In this document: in pieces, positions 18,326 through 29,511 of the stretch
Layout of the letters: every line of letters starts with the position of its first letter
How positions within the stretch are numbered: position 1 is the first letter of the stretch
NCBI RefSeq assembly: GCF_017875395.1
Contig: NZ_JAGGMO010000002.1
Coordinates: 186,001 to 250,000 of the forward strand
Length of the DNA stretch: 64,000 nt
Reading direction: 5' to 3'
From: Methanococcus voltae
GTDB taxonomy: Archaea; AGJL01; Methanococci; Methanococcales; Methanococcaceae
Position numbers and translations under genes: made by a program
Notes under the pieces: model-generated
What the model was told of the DNA's origin: nothing
Seen by the model: the letters and a program-made list of their open reading frames with translations, nothing else
Databases searched by the model: none

Positions 18326-19720
18326 TTATTTTCTGAAATTTGGGTGGTATTTTTCGATTAAGTCTTCAGAGATTCTCTTAAGCTCTTCCATAGGTAAGAT
18401 AGCTAAGATATCCCATACATAGTCGAGTGTTTCCTCGATGTTTCTGTCTTCGTCTACGCCTTGTGTTACAATTCTGTCTTCGAAAGCTTGAGCGAATTTT
18501 AAGTAAGCTCTGTCTCTGTCTGTAAGTGCTTCTTCCCCTACAACAGCAACTAAGTCTCTTAAACCTCTACCTTCTGCGTAAGCAGCGTAAGCTTGGTTAA
18601 TAACTTTTGAGTGGTCGTCTCTTGTTTTTCCTTCGCCGATACCGTTACCCATTAATCTGGATAATGAAGGTAAAACGTCTACTGGTGGGTAGATACCTTT
18701 CCTGTTCAATTCTCTTGACAATACAATCTGACCTTCGGTAATGTAACCGGTTAAGTCTGGGATTGGGTGGGTAATATCATCGTGAGGCATTGTTAAAATA
18801 GGTATCTGAGTAACTGTTCCTTGTTTACCTTTAACTCTACCAGCTCTTTCGTATAATGAAGCTAAGTCGGTGTACATGTAACCTGGGTAACCTCTTCTAC
18901 CTGGAACCTCGTTTCTTGCTGCTGCAATTTCTCTTAAAGCTTCACAGTAGTTTGTTAAGTCTGTTAAGATAACTAAAACGTGCATTCCTTTTTCGTAAGC
19001 TAAGTATTCAGCTGTGGTTAAAGCAATTCTTGGTGTGATGATTCTTTCAATAGCTGGGTCGTCAGCTAAGTTAATGAAAACAACTGCTTTTTCTAAAGCT
19101 CCTGTTTTTCTGAACTCTTCGATGAAGTAGTTTGATTCTTCACTTGTGATACCCATTGCTGCGAATACAACCGCGAACTGTTCTCCTTCTCCCCTAACTT
19201 TAGCTTGTCTTGCAATCTGAGCAGCTAACATGTTGTGAGGTAAACCTGAACCGGAGAAGATAGGGATTTTTTGACCCCTAACTAATGTGTTAGTACCGTC
19301 GATAGTTGAAATACCTGTTTGAACGAAAGCGTTTGGTGAAGCTCTTGATACAGGGTTTAAAGGTGAACCGTTAATATCGATTTTTTCTTCAGAAATGATT
19401 TCTGGACCTTTATCGATTGGTTTACCTGCACCATCGAAAACTCTACCTAACATATCCATTGAAACGCCTAATTTAGCTGTTTCGCCTGTGAATCTAACTT
19501 TTGTTTCGCTAGTGTTCAAAGCTGTTGTACCTTCAAATACCTGAACAACTGCTACTTCTTCGTTAGCTTCCAAAACCTGTCCTGTTCTTTTTTCGCCGTT
19601 TGGTGTTGTGATATCTACGATTTCCCCGTATGAAACACCTTCGATTCCTTCAATAACCATTAAAGGACCAGCAATTCTTGAAACTGATGTATACTCTATG
19701 GTTTTTTGCATTGCATCCAT
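18326..19720 (-). CDS. atpB: A-type ATP synthase subunit B (non-catalytic)
   Basis: Regulatory nucleotide-binding subunit of the A3B3 head, 464 residues. It has the beta-barrel N-terminus, a degenerate P-loop region ([10 protein letters not shown]) instead of GxxxxGKT, as expected for B, and the ATPase alpha/beta signature [10 protein letters not shown]. The start is ATG 19720 with a strong GGAGGG site; the N-terminal MDAMQK adds a few residues. 129 bp separate it from atpD. Confidence 0.97.
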   Translation of the reverse strand: MDAMQKTIEYTSVSRIAGPLMVIEGIEGVSYGEIVDITTPNGEKRTGQVLEANEEVAVVQVFEGTTALNTSETKVRFTGETAKLGVSMDMLGRVFDGAGKPIDKGPEIISEEKIDINGSPLNPVSRASPNAFVQTGISTIDGTNTLVRGQKIPIFSGSGLPHNMLAAQIARQAKVRGEGEQFAVVFAAMGITSEESNYFIEEFRKTGALEKAVVFINLADDPAIERIITPRIALTTAEYLAYEKGMHVLVILTDLTNYCEALREIAAARNEVPGRRGYPGYMYTDLASLYERAGRVKGKQGTVTQIPILTMPHDDITHPIPDLTGYITEGQIVLSRELNRKGIYPPVDVLPSLSRLMGNGIGEGKTRDDHSKVINQAYAAYAEGRGLRDLVAVVGEEALTDRDRAYLKFAQAFEDRIVTQGVDEDRNIEETLDYVWDILAILPMEELKRISEDLIEKYHPNFRK

Positions 19721-19961
19721 AATAACCCTCCTTAATTTAATAGGTTATTTTGTTTGTTATTTTGTATTTTTAATTTAATATTTTCCTTAATATTACAATT
19801 AAACAATTAAACAATGGAAATAGATTAATTCAATATATCAAATAATTCAATATATTTCATTATATCTACAATTCCGTCTAAATTCATAATCTAACGCAAT
19901 TAATACAGCAATTAAATTTTAACCATTATATTAATTATATTAACTAAATTAATTAGATTAA

Positions 19962-21719
19962 TTAGATTAATTTGCTTAATTCAGCGTCCATTTTTGAAAT
20001 CATTTCTGGAGCTTTTTTGTTTAAAAATTCCTGTTCTTCAACATACTTCATTCTTGCAATATCTGCTTTAACAGTAACTTTTGAGATTTCTGCTGGGTTT
20101 GCACCTTTTGCAACTGCGTCAAGAGCTTTGTTGTAGTATGTCATAATAACTTTTAACATTGTGTACTGTTTCATAGGTGAACAGTAGCTGTCAATTTCGT
20201 TGAAAGCATCTTGTTGTAAGAAGTCTTCTCTTAACATTCTTGCAATTTCTAAGATAACTCTTTCTCTTTCAGGTAATGCGTCAGGACCAACTAATTGAAC
20301 GATTTCTTGTAACTCTGCTTCTTTTTGGAGCAAGTTCATAGCTTCGTCTCTTAAAGCTCTCCAGTCTGCACTTGTGTTTTCTTTCCACCATCCTGCGATA
20401 TCGTCGATGTACAAGGAGTAACTTGTTAACCAGTTGATAGCAGGGAAGTGTCTTCTTCTTGCCAAGTTAGCGTCTAACGCCCAGAATACCTTAACGATTC
20501 TCAAGGTGTTTGAGGTAACTGGTTCAGAGAAGTCACCACCAGGAGGGCTAACTGCACCAACGATACAAACGAATCCTTTTCTGTCATCGCTACCTAAACA
20601 GTCAACTCTACCAGCTCTCTCGTAGAACTGAGCTAATTTTGATGATAAGTATGCAGGGTAACCTTCTTCACCAGGCATTTCTTCCAATCTACCAGAAATC
20701 TCTCTCATTGCTTCTGCCCATCTTGATGTTGAGTCAGCTGTTAATAAAACACCGAAACCCATATCTCTGAAGTACTCTGCAATTGTGATACCTGTATAAA
20801 CTGAAGCTTCCCTAGCAGCTACCGGCATGTTTGATGTGTTCGCAATTAATACGGTTCTGTCCATCAATTTGTTTCCTGTTTTTAAATCGTCTAAGTGTGG
20901 GAACTCTTCGATAACCTCAGTCATCTCGTTACCTCTTTCACCGCAACCGATGTAAACCACAATGTCCACGTCTGACCACTTAGCCAATTGGTGTTGTGTA
21001 ACTGTTTTACCACTACCAAATGGACCAGGGATAGCTGAAGCACCACCTTTTGCTAAACCAAAGAATGTGTCTTCTACCCTTTGACCAGTGATTAAAGGAA
21101 TTACAGGAGGTAATTTCTCTTTGTTTGGTCTTGGTTGTCTTACAGGCCATTTTTGCATCATGATAACGTCTTTGTCACCGTTTGCTGTTTCTACAACTGC
21201 TACGGTTTCTTCAACGGTAAATTCGCCTTCTTTGATTTCCTTGATTGTACCGTTAACGTTTACAGGCACCATGATTTTGTGTACGATTGAAGCTGTTTCC
21301 TCAACTGTACCAATGATGTCTCCACCTACAACTTTGTCGCCAACTTTTGCAGTTGGTTTGAAGCACCATTTTGCATCTCTTGATAAAGAAGGTACACTTA
21401 CCCCTCTTGGGAGGTAAATTGAGTTTGTAGCATCTTCAATTGCGTTTAATGGTCTTTGAATACCATCGTACATTGCTTTTAACATACCTGGACCTAATTC
21501 AACTGAAAGCGGAGCACCTGTTCCTTCTACAGGTTCTCCAGGTTGCATACCAGCTGTTTCTTCGTAAACCTGGATAATAGCTTCATCTTCAGTCAACTGA
21601 ATAATTTCCCCAGTTAATCCTTCGTTACCTACTTTAACAACTTCGTACATCTGTGAGCCTTTCATACCTTCAGCAACAACAACAGGACCGGCGATTTTAG
21701 TAATTTTACCGACGACCAT
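19962..21719 (-). CDS. atpA: A-type ATP synthase subunit A (catalytic)
   Basis: Catalytic subunit, 585 residues. It carries the Walker A loop GPFGSGKT, the extra non-homologous region typical of A subunits (after residue 110), the [17 protein letters not shown] segment and [13 protein letters not shown]. There is no intein, unlike some relatives. GAGGTGAAAAA precedes the ATG. The 241-bp spacer before atpB is long for an operon. Confidence 0.98.
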   Translation of the reverse strand: MVVGKITKIAGPVVVAEGMKGSQMYEVVKVGNEGLTGEIIQLTEDEAIIQVYEETAGMQPGEPVEGTGAPLSVELGPGMLKAMYDGIQRPLNAIEDATNSIYLPRGVSVPSLSRDAKWCFKPTAKVGDKVVGGDIIGTVEETASIVHKIMVPVNVNGTIKEIKEGEFTVEETVAVVETANGDKDVIMMQKWPVRQPRPNKEKLPPVIPLITGQRVEDTFFGLAKGGASAIPGPFGSGKTVTQHQLAKWSDVDIVVYIGCGERGNEMTEVIEEFPHLDDLKTGNKLMDRTVLIANTSNMPVAAREASVYTGITIAEYFRDMGFGVLLTADSTSRWAEAMREISGRLEEMPGEEGYPAYLSSKLAQFYERAGRVDCLGSDDRKGFVCIVGAVSPPGGDFSEPVTSNTLRIVKVFWALDANLARRRHFPAINWLTSYSLYIDDIAGWWKENTSADWRALRDEAMNLLQKEAELQEIVQLVGPDALPERERVILEIARMLREDFLQQDAFNEIDSYCSPMKQYTMLKVIMTYYNKALDAVAKGANPAEISKVTVKADIARMKYVEEQEFLNKKAPEMISKMDAELSKLI

Positions 21720-22001
21720 TTTTTCACCTCAAATGAATGGAATAGTTGTCTAATTCCATCGAAAGAGCATTTATTAATTATTTTTTTTAATAATGTTCGA
21801 TTAATATTAATTATTATATTAAATAGAATACAATAAATCTATATTTTTTTATTATTCTATATCATTATTGTATAAATTAAGTTATAAGTATTATATTTGT
21901 TTCTTTTGGAATTACAATGGAAATTAAGCTTGTTACAATATTGTTACAATATTATTATAATAATATCATTATTATAGATATTATCAATATCGTTAATATT
22001 A

Positions 22002-22301
22002 TTATTTAAGCTCAACACCAACTGCATTTCTCACGAGTACTTTAACAGGGTCGTTTTCCCTTACAATTGGACCTTTTTTATCAGGAACTTCAACGATTGT
22101 GGTTTTCATTCTTGATATTGAATCTCTGATTGATTCACCAATTCTTTCGGTTGTAACGATTAATCCTATTTCTTTGTTTTCTTCGAGTTTAGTAATTGCT
22201 TCGAGTGCTTCGTCAGTGTTTGAAACATCATACACTTCTGTAAGACCAGCAAGCCTGAACCCTGTAATCATGTCGGAGTCTCCAACTACACCTATTTTCA
22301 T
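22002..22301 (-). CDS. atpF: A-type ATP synthase subunit F
   Basis: Small central-stalk subunit, 99 residues, with the Rossmann-like start KIGVVGDSDMITGFRLAGL. The frame also opens at GTG 22313, but GAGTGAT directly precedes ATG 22301, which matches the usual length. A short conserved VEVPDKKGP segment lies in the second half. It lies 48 bp after atpC. Confidence 0.94.
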   Translation of the reverse strand: MKIGVVGDSDMITGFRLAGLTEVYDVSNTDEALEAITKLEENKEIGLIVTTERIGESIRDSISRMKTTIVEVPDKKGPIVRENDPVKVLVRNAVGVELK

Positions 22302-22349
22302 TTTATCACTCACTCATTAATTGCCTTTTAATGCGTTATTGCACGATAA

Positions 22350-23516
22350 TTAAGCCATTAATTTTCTGATGTCTGTAGCGGATAATCCTTCAATTTTTCC
22401 TTTAATAATAATTTTTAATTTTCTTATTTCAGCTTCTTTTGAAGTGATTAATCCAATAATTGGCCCTACACCAAATGGCTGTCTGAGAGATAGCTTTTTA
22501 CCAGTTGAAACTACGTAATCGTCAAATACTTTCTCAAATTCGTAGATTGAATTGGTTTTTTGGTATTCTTCGAGAGCGTGTGTTAACAATGGAGCGTATT
22601 TAGTACTATCTAAACCACTAATTACACCATCGATTGAGTCAGCTTCTGCGAGTTCTTTTAATTTCCATGAAGCAAGTTCGTAACCTGTTTCAGTAACGTA
22701 TTTTAAAACTATTTCTGAGGATAATTTATCAGCTTTACCTTTTAAGATAACTTTCAAGTTTTCTACGTCGATTAATGTACCCACATATTCCTTGAATAAG
22801 TCTTTTTCAGTTCCGTTGATTGATACGTTTTTCCAGAGATTTTCAAGAATAAATTTGTCTAAAGCCAATTCCATTGTTGTTAATCTTTTGGTTTGTTCGT
22901 AGTCAGTTAATCCTTCTGAAAGTAATTTTGAAAATTCGTAACCTTCCAAGCTACTTGCAAGTTCTTCTACGGATTTTGTTTCGCATAACTCTCTTAATTT
23001 ATCCTTTAAACTTCCGAGAGGTACTAATAATGAATATGTTTGTTCAGCATTTAAGCCTACAAATTTAGCTCTTAATAATGTTTTAATGTTTTTAACATCA
23101 AACTTCATTTCAAATAATTTTAAGATTTTCTTTGCACCTTCTGGTGACATGTGTGCGAGAGCCTCGTACAAATGAGCTAAATGTGTGTCTAACGCCTTTT
23201 CAGCAAATGTTGGGTCGTTTTCATTACCTAATGCATCTAATAAGTAAGGTCCGTAATCACTATCTTCTAATTGGTTGATTAATTCAGTTGTTCCTGCTGA
23301 TTCGATTAACTCGTTTATTTTATTTTCATCGAGTAATCTAGATTCCATACTTCTAACTCTTGCGTTAACGTAAGCGTATGGTGCAGTTTCTGAAAGATAT
23401 CTAATTAAATAGATAATAATAACCATAAAGACAATAATAAAGCCAAGAACCAACAATGTGATAAAGACATCAGGTGAATTCATAAAGTTTTCAATTAATG
23501 ATACTGCATCATTCAT
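22350..23516 (-). CDS. atpC: A-type ATP synthase subunit C (V-type d homologue)
   Basis: Links the central stalk to the membrane K ring. 388 residues made of three similar helical repeats, with an N-terminal hydrophobic segment at about residues 18-40 (VFITLLVLGFIIVFMVIIIYLIRYL) that most AtpC proteins lack. That predicted anchor has been added in front of the usual start (YAYVNARVRSMESRLL). GGTGGTTTAG precedes ATG 23516, supporting the long form. Confidence 0.93.
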   Translation of the reverse strand: MNDAVSLIENFMNSPDVFITLLVLGFIIVFMVIIIYLIRYLSETAPYAYVNARVRSMESRLLDENKINELIESAGTTELINQLEDSDYGPYLLDALGNENDPTFAEKALDTHLAHLYEALAHMSPEGAKKILKLFEMKFDVKNIKTLLRAKFVGLNAEQTYSLLVPLGSLKDKLRELCETKSVEELASSLEGYEFSKLLSEGLTDYEQTKRLTTMELALDKFILENLWKNVSINGTEKDLFKEYVGTLIDVENLKVILKGKADKLSSEIVLKYVTETGYELASWKLKELAEADSIDGVISGLDSTKYAPLLTHALEEYQKTNSIYEFEKVFDDYVVSTGKKLSLRQPFGVGPIIGLITSKEAEIRKLKIIIKGKIEGLSATDIRKLMA

Positions 23517-23622
23517 CTAAACCACCTTGCACCTTTTTATCTTAATTTCCTAATTCTAGTTTTGTGCGTATTTTGAACAAATTACAATTGCAAATTATAA
23601 TTAAATTATAATTAAATTACAA

Positions 23623-24234
23623 TTAGAATAATAAATCTGCTATTTTTGCTCTTACACTATCTAAATTTCTTTTGAATGTTGATTCAAGACTGTTGTCGGA
23701 TACTTTTGTACCATCTGCTGATTTAACAATACATCCGCCGATTATGTCGATTGGTTCGCCTTTTTTCAAGACTGTTACAATGTTCAATTTTTCTTCGACT
23801 TCTTTTTCGAGTTTCCACAAAGTTTCGTCACCGATTAATTCGAAGTCATTTTTGTTCATTTCGAGTGTCAATTCTCCGCCACCGATTGAGAGAACGCCTT
23901 TAATTACCATACCTGTTAAGATGTCTTTGTATTCATCTTTTTGAGGTAATTTCATTAAATCTTCCTCTAATTTTTCGAGTGTCATTTGAATTGTATTTTC
24001 TCTTTCTTCAAGCAATTTCTTTTTTGAGGATAATCTTGCATCAGCTAAAATTCTGTTTTCAGCCATTTCTGCTTCTTTTTCTCCTTTTCTAAGAATAGCT
24101 TGCTTTCTTTTTTCAGCTTCTTCTTTAGCTTCTGCGATTGTTGCTTCGTATTTAGCTTGTGCGTCAGCTACGATTGAATCAGCTTTTATTTTTGCATCTT
24201 CTTTAATTTTGGAAGTTATCTTTTCCGCTCCCAT
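23623..24234 (-). CDS. atpE: A-type ATP synthase subunit E
   Basis: Peripheral-stalk subunit, 203 residues. The N-terminal two fifths is a long Ala/Glu/Lys coiled coil that pairs with subunit H, and the C-terminal half is the globular head ([27 protein letters not shown]) that contacts subunit B. AAAGGTGTAAAT precedes the ATG. Confidence 0.94.
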   Translation of the reverse strand: MGAEKITSKIKEDAKIKADSIVADAQAKYEATIAEAKEEAEKRKQAILRKGEKEAEMAENRILADARLSSKKKLLEERENTIQMTLEKLEEDLMKLPQKDEYKDILTGMVIKGVLSIGGGELTLEMNKNDFELIGDETLWKLEKEVEEKLNIVTVLKKGEPIDIIGGCIVKSADGTKVSDNSLESTFKRNLDSVRAKIADLLF

Positions 24235-24605
24235 ATTTACACCTTTAATAATTATTTGTAAGATAAATTGGGATATTTCCTAATTTTAATTTCGATTTCG
24301 TTTAGCTAATTACAATATACCATATACACTATACAATATACAATTGCAAATTTACAATAATTGTTATAACTCTTCAAATTTAAAATAAAATAATAATAAA
24401 TGAATATTATTTTATTTTATCATCGATTATTGAGTTATTTGATTGTATTTGAGCTTTTTTTCGAAATTAAGTATTGATTTACAGTTGATTAATTAGATAT
24501 TTGCTAATTTACTATTATTTAATTTACAATATCTAATTTACAATATCTATTTTTGATTTAGATTCGTGTTTATTGTTTATTCGTACTAATTACTTCTTAA
24601 GATAC
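24235..24605. other. 371-bp spacer inside the A-ATPase operon
   Basis: The gap between atpK and atpE is long for co-transcribed genes. It is AT-rich with reiterated AATTTACAATATCTAATTTACAATATCT-like direct repeats on the plus strand near 24520-24550. I see no gene. It may hold a processing site or internal promoter that lets K be made in excess of E. Confidence 0.5.
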
Positions 24606-25277
24606 TTAGAACATGATACCGAGCATGATTAAGATAGCAATTAATAAACCGAAGATAGCGAATGTCTCTGACATAACAGCTAAAACTAAACCTCTACCCA
24701 TAACTGATGTATCTCTTGCTGTAGCACCGATTGCACCAGCTGCGGTAATACCCTGACCAATACCTGAAAGACCAGCGAAACCTACACCTAAACCAGCACC
24801 GATTGCTGCAATTGTTTCAGCACCTGGTCCAGTGAACACTTGAACTAATAAAAGGATTGATACTAATAAACCGTAGATAGCCTGTGTTTCCGGAAGTACG
24901 GAGAAAACCATAGCCCTACCGAAAATACTTGCATCTTCTGAAACTGCACCCAAACCGGCTGCTGCTGCAATACCTTGACCGATAGCTGATAAACCAGCTA
25001 AACCAACGCTCGCACCTGCTGCTAACATTGCCCATTCAGGAGCTGTTTTGAAAACGAATAATATTAAAATCGCAACTAAGAAACCGTAGAGACCTTGTGT
25101 CTGCGGTAACGCTTGGAATACGATAACTTTACTGAATTGTTTTGGGTCTTCTGCTAAGACACCTGCACCACTTGCTCCAGTGATACCTGCACCTATACCT
25201 GAACCTAAACCTGCAATACCTACTGCTAAACCAGCACCTATAGCTCCGAGTAATAATGGATTTTCAAATACCATCAT
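24606..25277 (-). CDS. atpK: A-type ATP synthase membrane rotor subunit K, three fused hairpins
   Basis: A proteolipid (c-subunit) of 223 residues made of three tandem helical hairpins, the Methanococcales type. Ion-binding carboxylates are present in hairpins 2 (LPETQAIYG, codon at 24888-24890) and 3 (MSETFAIFG, codon 24666-24668), but hairpin 1 has Gln (LPQTQGLYG, codon 25101-25103). Each protomer therefore supplies two binding sites for six helices, which changes the ion/ATP ratio. A GAGGTG site points to the ATG at 25277; a second ATG follows at once. Strong G/A codon conservation suggests high expression. Confidence 0.95.
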   Translation of the reverse strand: MMVFENPLLLGAIGAGLAVGIAGLGSGIGAGITGASGAGVLAEDPKQFSKVIVFQALPQTQGLYGFLVAILILFVFKTAPEWAMLAAGASVGLAGLSAIGQGIAAAAGLGAVSEDASIFGRAMVFSVLPETQAIYGLLVSILLLVQVFTGPGAETIAAIGAGLGVGFAGLSGIGQGITAAGAIGATARDTSVMGRGLVLAVMSETFAIFGLLIAILIMLGIMF

Positions 25278-25451
25278 AAACACCTCAATTTTTTACGGAT
25301 GTAATGATTATCGAGATTATCGATTGATTATCAATTTTTTTTATTATTTTTAATATTTATATTATGATTTAACTAATTTAATACTATAATTAATTCATTA
25401 ATAAGCTATTTCTTAACAAGATTATTAGCAAAATATTTATTAATTCATTAA

Positions 25452-27509
25452 TTATTCAGTGTACTCTTTTTTAGCTTTAAATGGAATAAATTTCTTTCCA
25501 CCGCCTTCGTAGAATTGTCCGAAGAATTCCACATAGTGAAGTCTTAATGAGTGGATGAATGAACCTAAACCATTCATTGAGAAGTTAAATGCGTGTCCAC
25601 CAATGAGCATTAACACAGCTAAGATAACACCTACAACAGGTACTGATTTGTCGAGTAAACCTGCCATAATGTTTACAGCCATTGCTAAACCACCGGTTGA
25701 TAAACATAAAGCCAAAAGCCTTGCGTAAGATAACACGTTACCTAAGAAACCTGTAATATCTAAAGCACCTAACATTGCGTCGAGTACTCCGCCGTTTTTA
25801 AATCCTTTGTACATGCTTAATAACATAACTGGCACTAAAACGCCTACTGTAACCATTCCATTACCTGTAAGTGACGTAAATATAATCGCAAGGATTAATA
25901 ACATCCACATACCTTGGTTTAAGAATGCGTCAAGGAAACCAACGTTTTTAAGTGTATCTTTGAATCCAAGGTACATACCTACAAACAAGTGAGCTATACC
26001 CAATATGATTGAGAATAACAAAATAGCTATAGGACCATTGTTGATTGAAACACCAAAGAACTCGAATAATGGACTTGCTTCGCTAATGTAAACGCTTGCA
26101 CCTAATGGATTAACCAATGCAAGTGCTGTTTGGAATATATCAAATCCTAAGAACTGTAATGCAAAGTCACCTAAGTAGCTTCCAGTTAAAATACCTGCAA
26201 CTATTGTAACAATACCAGATAATTTTAAAATGTAACCTAAGTTATAAGCACCTTCACTTACCTTACCGATTCTATGTTGTAATATTAAACCTGCTATAGT
26301 GAGTAATACACCGTAGAAAGCATCTGTTAACATGATACCATAGAACAATATGAATGTAGGTAACAATAATACTGTTGGGTCAATTTCATTATATTTAGGC
26401 ATTGAGTACATTTCTGTTAACATCTCAAATGGTTTAAAGAATTTTGAGTTGTTTAATTTAACAGGAATTTCTGATTCATCTACGTCAGGTTCGTCAATTT
26501 CAACTACAGCATAGCCTTCGGAAGCACTTTCGATAATTTCCTTAGCTTTGTTTACGTCAAATTTAGGAGCCCAAGCTTCGACTAAATAGGTTCTTTCAGT
26601 CATACCCATTGATGAGTAAGATTCAGCCCTATCTTTTTCATTTTCTAATATTTCATATGTAACGAGTAATTCATCGTTCCATTTTTTGCCTAATGCTTTT
26701 AATTTGTCGACAGTTGACTTGATTTCGCTTTTAACGGTGTTTAATTCGCTAACTGCGTTATTCAATACACTTGAAGGTGTACCTTCTGCATTAATATCAA
26801 ATCTGTCAAAACCGTGTTTTCTGAGTTCTGCGCCTGCAACTTCAGCATAGTCTTTTAACATTGCGATTATTACAGGTAATTTCTCAGTTTTGCCGTCTTC
26901 GTCAATAAAAGTCTTGCCAGCTGCAATGGATATACATCCTTCGGTTAACTGGTCCAAGTCTGCTTCGAATTCGCTAAATACCGCTTTATTTAAAATACCT
27001 GCTGTTACGTAGGTGTATTCGCCCATTCCGAGGTCTTTGATATCATAATCAAAGTCGGTTAAGTAACTAACATTTTCTTTTAAATTTTCAAGTGCGGTTT
27101 CTTTGCTTTCAAGTTCTGATAACCTGGCTGCGGGTTCTGATACTTCGCTTTCAACGCTGTTTACAACATTTTCAACATAATTCAATGCTTCCTCTGCGGA
27201 TTCAAAGGTTACGTTTTTCTTTGTAGGTAACACAGGGTTTAACATAGTACCTAATGTTACTTTTTCTTTGTCTGCAACGTTTGAGAACAAATCAAGTGTT
27301 TTATTCACTTTTATCATAAGTGAAGCTACATTTCTACCGTATTCTGCAGATGATGATGATTTAACAATTGTTTTCCATTCAGCATCTTCTAATTTGGCAG
27401 TTAAATCGTAAAGCTCCACGAGCCCGCTTTTATGGAGTTGTCTAACAACAGCATCCACTTTTTCATCCAAGATGACAGCCCTAATTTTGCTCATTCTTGC
27501 GGGTCTCAA
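25452..27509 (-). CDS. atpI: A-type ATP synthase membrane stator subunit I (a-subunit)
   Basis: Forms the ion half-channels and anchors the peripheral stalk. 685 residues: an N-terminal cytoplasmic arm of about 350 residues rich in coiled coil, then about eight membrane segments with FYGIMLTDAFYGV, LSYARLLALCLSTGGLA and GHAFNFSMNGLGSFIHSLRLHYVEFFGQF; the essential arginine is in the last motifs. The frame opens at GTG 27518, but that codon is part of the AAGGTGG binding site, so TTG 27509 (MRPARMSKIRA) is chosen. Confidence 0.96.
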   Translation of the reverse strand: MRPARMSKIRAVILDEKVDAVVRQLHKSGLVELYDLTAKLEDAEWKTIVKSSSSAEYGRNVASLMIKVNKTLDLFSNVADKEKVTLGTMLNPVLPTKKNVTFESAEEALNYVENVVNSVESEVSEPAARLSELESKETALENLKENVSYLTDFDYDIKDLGMGEYTYVTAGILNKAVFSEFEADLDQLTEGCISIAAGKTFIDEDGKTEKLPVIIAMLKDYAEVAGAELRKHGFDRFDINAEGTPSSVLNNAVSELNTVKSEIKSTVDKLKALGKKWNDELLVTYEILENEKDRAESYSSMGMTERTYLVEAWAPKFDVNKAKEIIESASEGYAVVEIDEPDVDESEIPVKLNNSKFFKPFEMLTEMYSMPKYNEIDPTVLLLPTFILFYGIMLTDAFYGVLLTIAGLILQHRIGKVSEGAYNLGYILKLSGIVTIVAGILTGSYLGDFALQFLGFDIFQTALALVNPLGASVYISEASPLFEFFGVSINNGPIAILLFSIILGIAHLFVGMYLGFKDTLKNVGFLDAFLNQGMWMLLILAIIFTSLTGNGMVTVGVLVPVMLLSMYKGFKNGGVLDAMLGALDITGFLGNVLSYARLLALCLSTGGLAMAVNIMAGLLDKSVPVVGVILAVLMLIGGHAFNFSMNGLGSFIHSLRLHYVEFFGQFYEGGGKKFIPFKAKKEYTE

Positions 27510-27735
27510 TAAAACCACCTTTTAATTGAATAATAGATAATTTTTATTGGTAATTACTTATTACAATTACATATATTCGTTATAAATGTTTATTACAAAT
27601 GTTTATTTAAATTTCATATAATTTAAATTTAAATGTTCATCCATTATAAATTTAGCATTTATTGTAAATATAATATCAGTTGTAATTTGTAATCTAATAA
27701 TCAATATAATATAACAATTTTATAATAATAATTCA

Positions 27736-28047
27736 TTATTCAAATTGCATAACGTCTTCCAATCTTATTGATAAGATTTTCACTTTTGCAAGTGATGAAA
27801 CTTCTGCAACTTTTTTATTTTCGTTAGCAACTATACAGTCAGCTTCTTCTTTAGCCTTAGCTTCAGCTTTAGCAACCATTTCTGTAACAGTTTGGTCAGC
27901 TTCTGCCTCAACTTCTGAGATAATTTTCTTGCCATCAATGATAGCTTGTGCTTTTATCCCTTCAGCTTTTTTGTTAGCTTCGTTTATAGCATTTACAGCT
28001 TCATTTTCTGTATGCTTTATTTCCTTAATGGTATCTATAGCACTCAC
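27736..28047 (-). CDS. atpH: A-type ATP synthase subunit H
   Basis: Peripheral-stalk coiled-coil partner of subunit E and first gene of the operon. 103 residues, almost entirely Ala/Glu/Lys heptad repeat (EAVNAINEANKKAEGIKAQ). A longer frame reaches 28152, but GTG 28047 is preceded by AAAGGAGGT, the strongest Shine-Dalgarno in the window, and gives the family length. The upstream 35 residues of the long frame lack coiled-coil character. Confidence 0.9.
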   Translation of the reverse strand: MSAIDTIKEIKHTENEAVNAINEANKKAEGIKAQAIIDGKKIISEVEAEADQTVTEMVAKAEAKAKEEADCIVANENKKVAEVSSLAKVKILSIRLEDVMQFE

Positions 28048-29511
28048 AGAATAACCTCCTTTAAGAATATTTAGTATATCCCCTACACTAACTATATATA
28101 ATTTGTTATTGTTTGAACTTTCAAAGTGTGAAAACTCGATTATTAATAACATTGCGTAATAATACTATACAATATTAAATTTAACGTTTATACGATAGCC
28201 ATAATCATAAATAGTCGGAATATTACGATTTTACAATTAATTGCAATATAGTATTACACTATAATATTACAATATATTATTATAACATACCATTACAATT
28301 TGTAACGAAATATTGAGACATTACAATCAAATTTATAATTATTAATCGTGAAGTTAAATTGTAATACTCATACTTTATTATACCTATTTTAATAGTTTTG
28401 TACGAGATTGAGAGTTATTGAATATGCTTTATGCACGAAACATTCTAGTTTTTTATTTTTATTTAGTATATTGTTAATTAATTTGTTAATTAATAATTAA
28501 TAACCATGTAAATTGTATATGGTATCTACTAAATTCTAAGCATTAACATTGGCAAAAATCGCCAATAATACTATCTAATATATAGTATCACATAATGTCA
28601 TAACTACATATTATTTTCTTGTATTAATACATTACAGAATTTAGGAATAATATACACCAATTAACAGATATAGGTTAGGTATTACATCTAAATAAGTAGA
28701 TAAATCAATCTAACATAAGTTTACTACTTAAATATTTTTCCCAATATTATATATCAATTTAATATATAATTGTTATATACCCAATTCTGAATTGTTACAG
28801 TTTAATTGGATGTAATAGGTTATTATAAATAGTTATTATATAAATTTTATATAAATTTCATACAATTATTATGTAAAATATTAGTAAGAATTGTAATATC
28901 AAAATATTTAATTTATAAATTTATATATATGTAATCATCGAAAGCAAATAGAAAGACATATAAAACAAAAAAATTTTAAAGGAACTTATGTAGTCCTATA
29001 CACTTAATATCAGTTATTGCAAGTTATTTTTACATTTAAATTATTTTAATGACTATTTTTAATGAATAATTTATAATACTCAAAAAAAACTATTTTTCAG
29101 ATGTTTTATGTATTACCCACCAAACTTTACAAAAATAATATATTTCGACAATTGTATAATTAAAATACAACACTGTGCGAAATACTTATATATTAGATAA
29201 TTAATAGTAGGAAATGATACAATTTGTCATTATTAATCATGATGAATTATTGATTGTATAATGTAGAATATAGTGGTTAGTGGTTATGTGCAATTGAATA
29301 GTAAAGTGGTGAATTCGAAAGTACATGTAATGTTATATTAATCATAGAATTCAAAATTATTATTGATGGTAATAAATTGTAGAAAATTTCAATATTGATA
29401 TTGTGGTTAATCAGTTTGAAGTTTGAATATTATAAATTAATAGATTAATATATAATAAATTATTAAATTAGTAAAATTAAATACTGGTAAAACGATATTT
29501 TGGGTGAAATC
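28048..29511. other. 1.46-kb gene-free region between the A-ATPase operon and acsA
   Basis: Very AT-rich. It should hold the divergent promoters of atpH (-) and acsA (+). A good BRE/TATA pair for acsA is at 29178-29194, implying a leader of about 300 nt. A 6-bp inverted repeat ATTGGC/GCCAAT lies near 28546-28564. I find no ORF with a binding site longer than about 20 codons, no tRNA-like fold, no C/D pattern and no GC-rich island of the sort that marks SRP or RNase P RNA in such genomes. Confidence 0.55.
29178..29194 (+). promoter_or_regulatory. Candidate BRE/TATA promoter, acsA leader
   Basis: CGAAATACTTATATATT fits the Methanococcus consensus (CGAAA, then TTATATA). The predicted start is near 29213, about 300 nt before the acsA start codon. 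Confidence 0.5.

Noticed and set aside
27510-27518. GTG 27518 as the atpI start
   Set aside because: The codon is part of the AAGGTGG ribosome site; TTG 27509 is at the right spacing.
28048-28152. N-terminal extension of atpH to 28152
   Set aside because: GTG 28047 has an AAAGGAGGT site and gives the family length; the extension is not coiled coil.
28156-29170. Possible SRP or RNase P RNA in the 1.46-kb gap
   Set aside because: No GC-rich island or conserved helix is seen; stable structured RNAs of AT-rich methanogens stand out by GC content.
29214-29261. A 15-codon ORF (MIQFVIINHDELLIV) at the predicted acsA transcript start
   Set aside because: No clear binding site and short length; mentioned only as a possible leader peptide, not annotated.
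29236-29275. Possible C/D sRNA (ATGATGA present near 29239)
   Set aside because: No CTGA box follows at guide distance and no closing stem forms.
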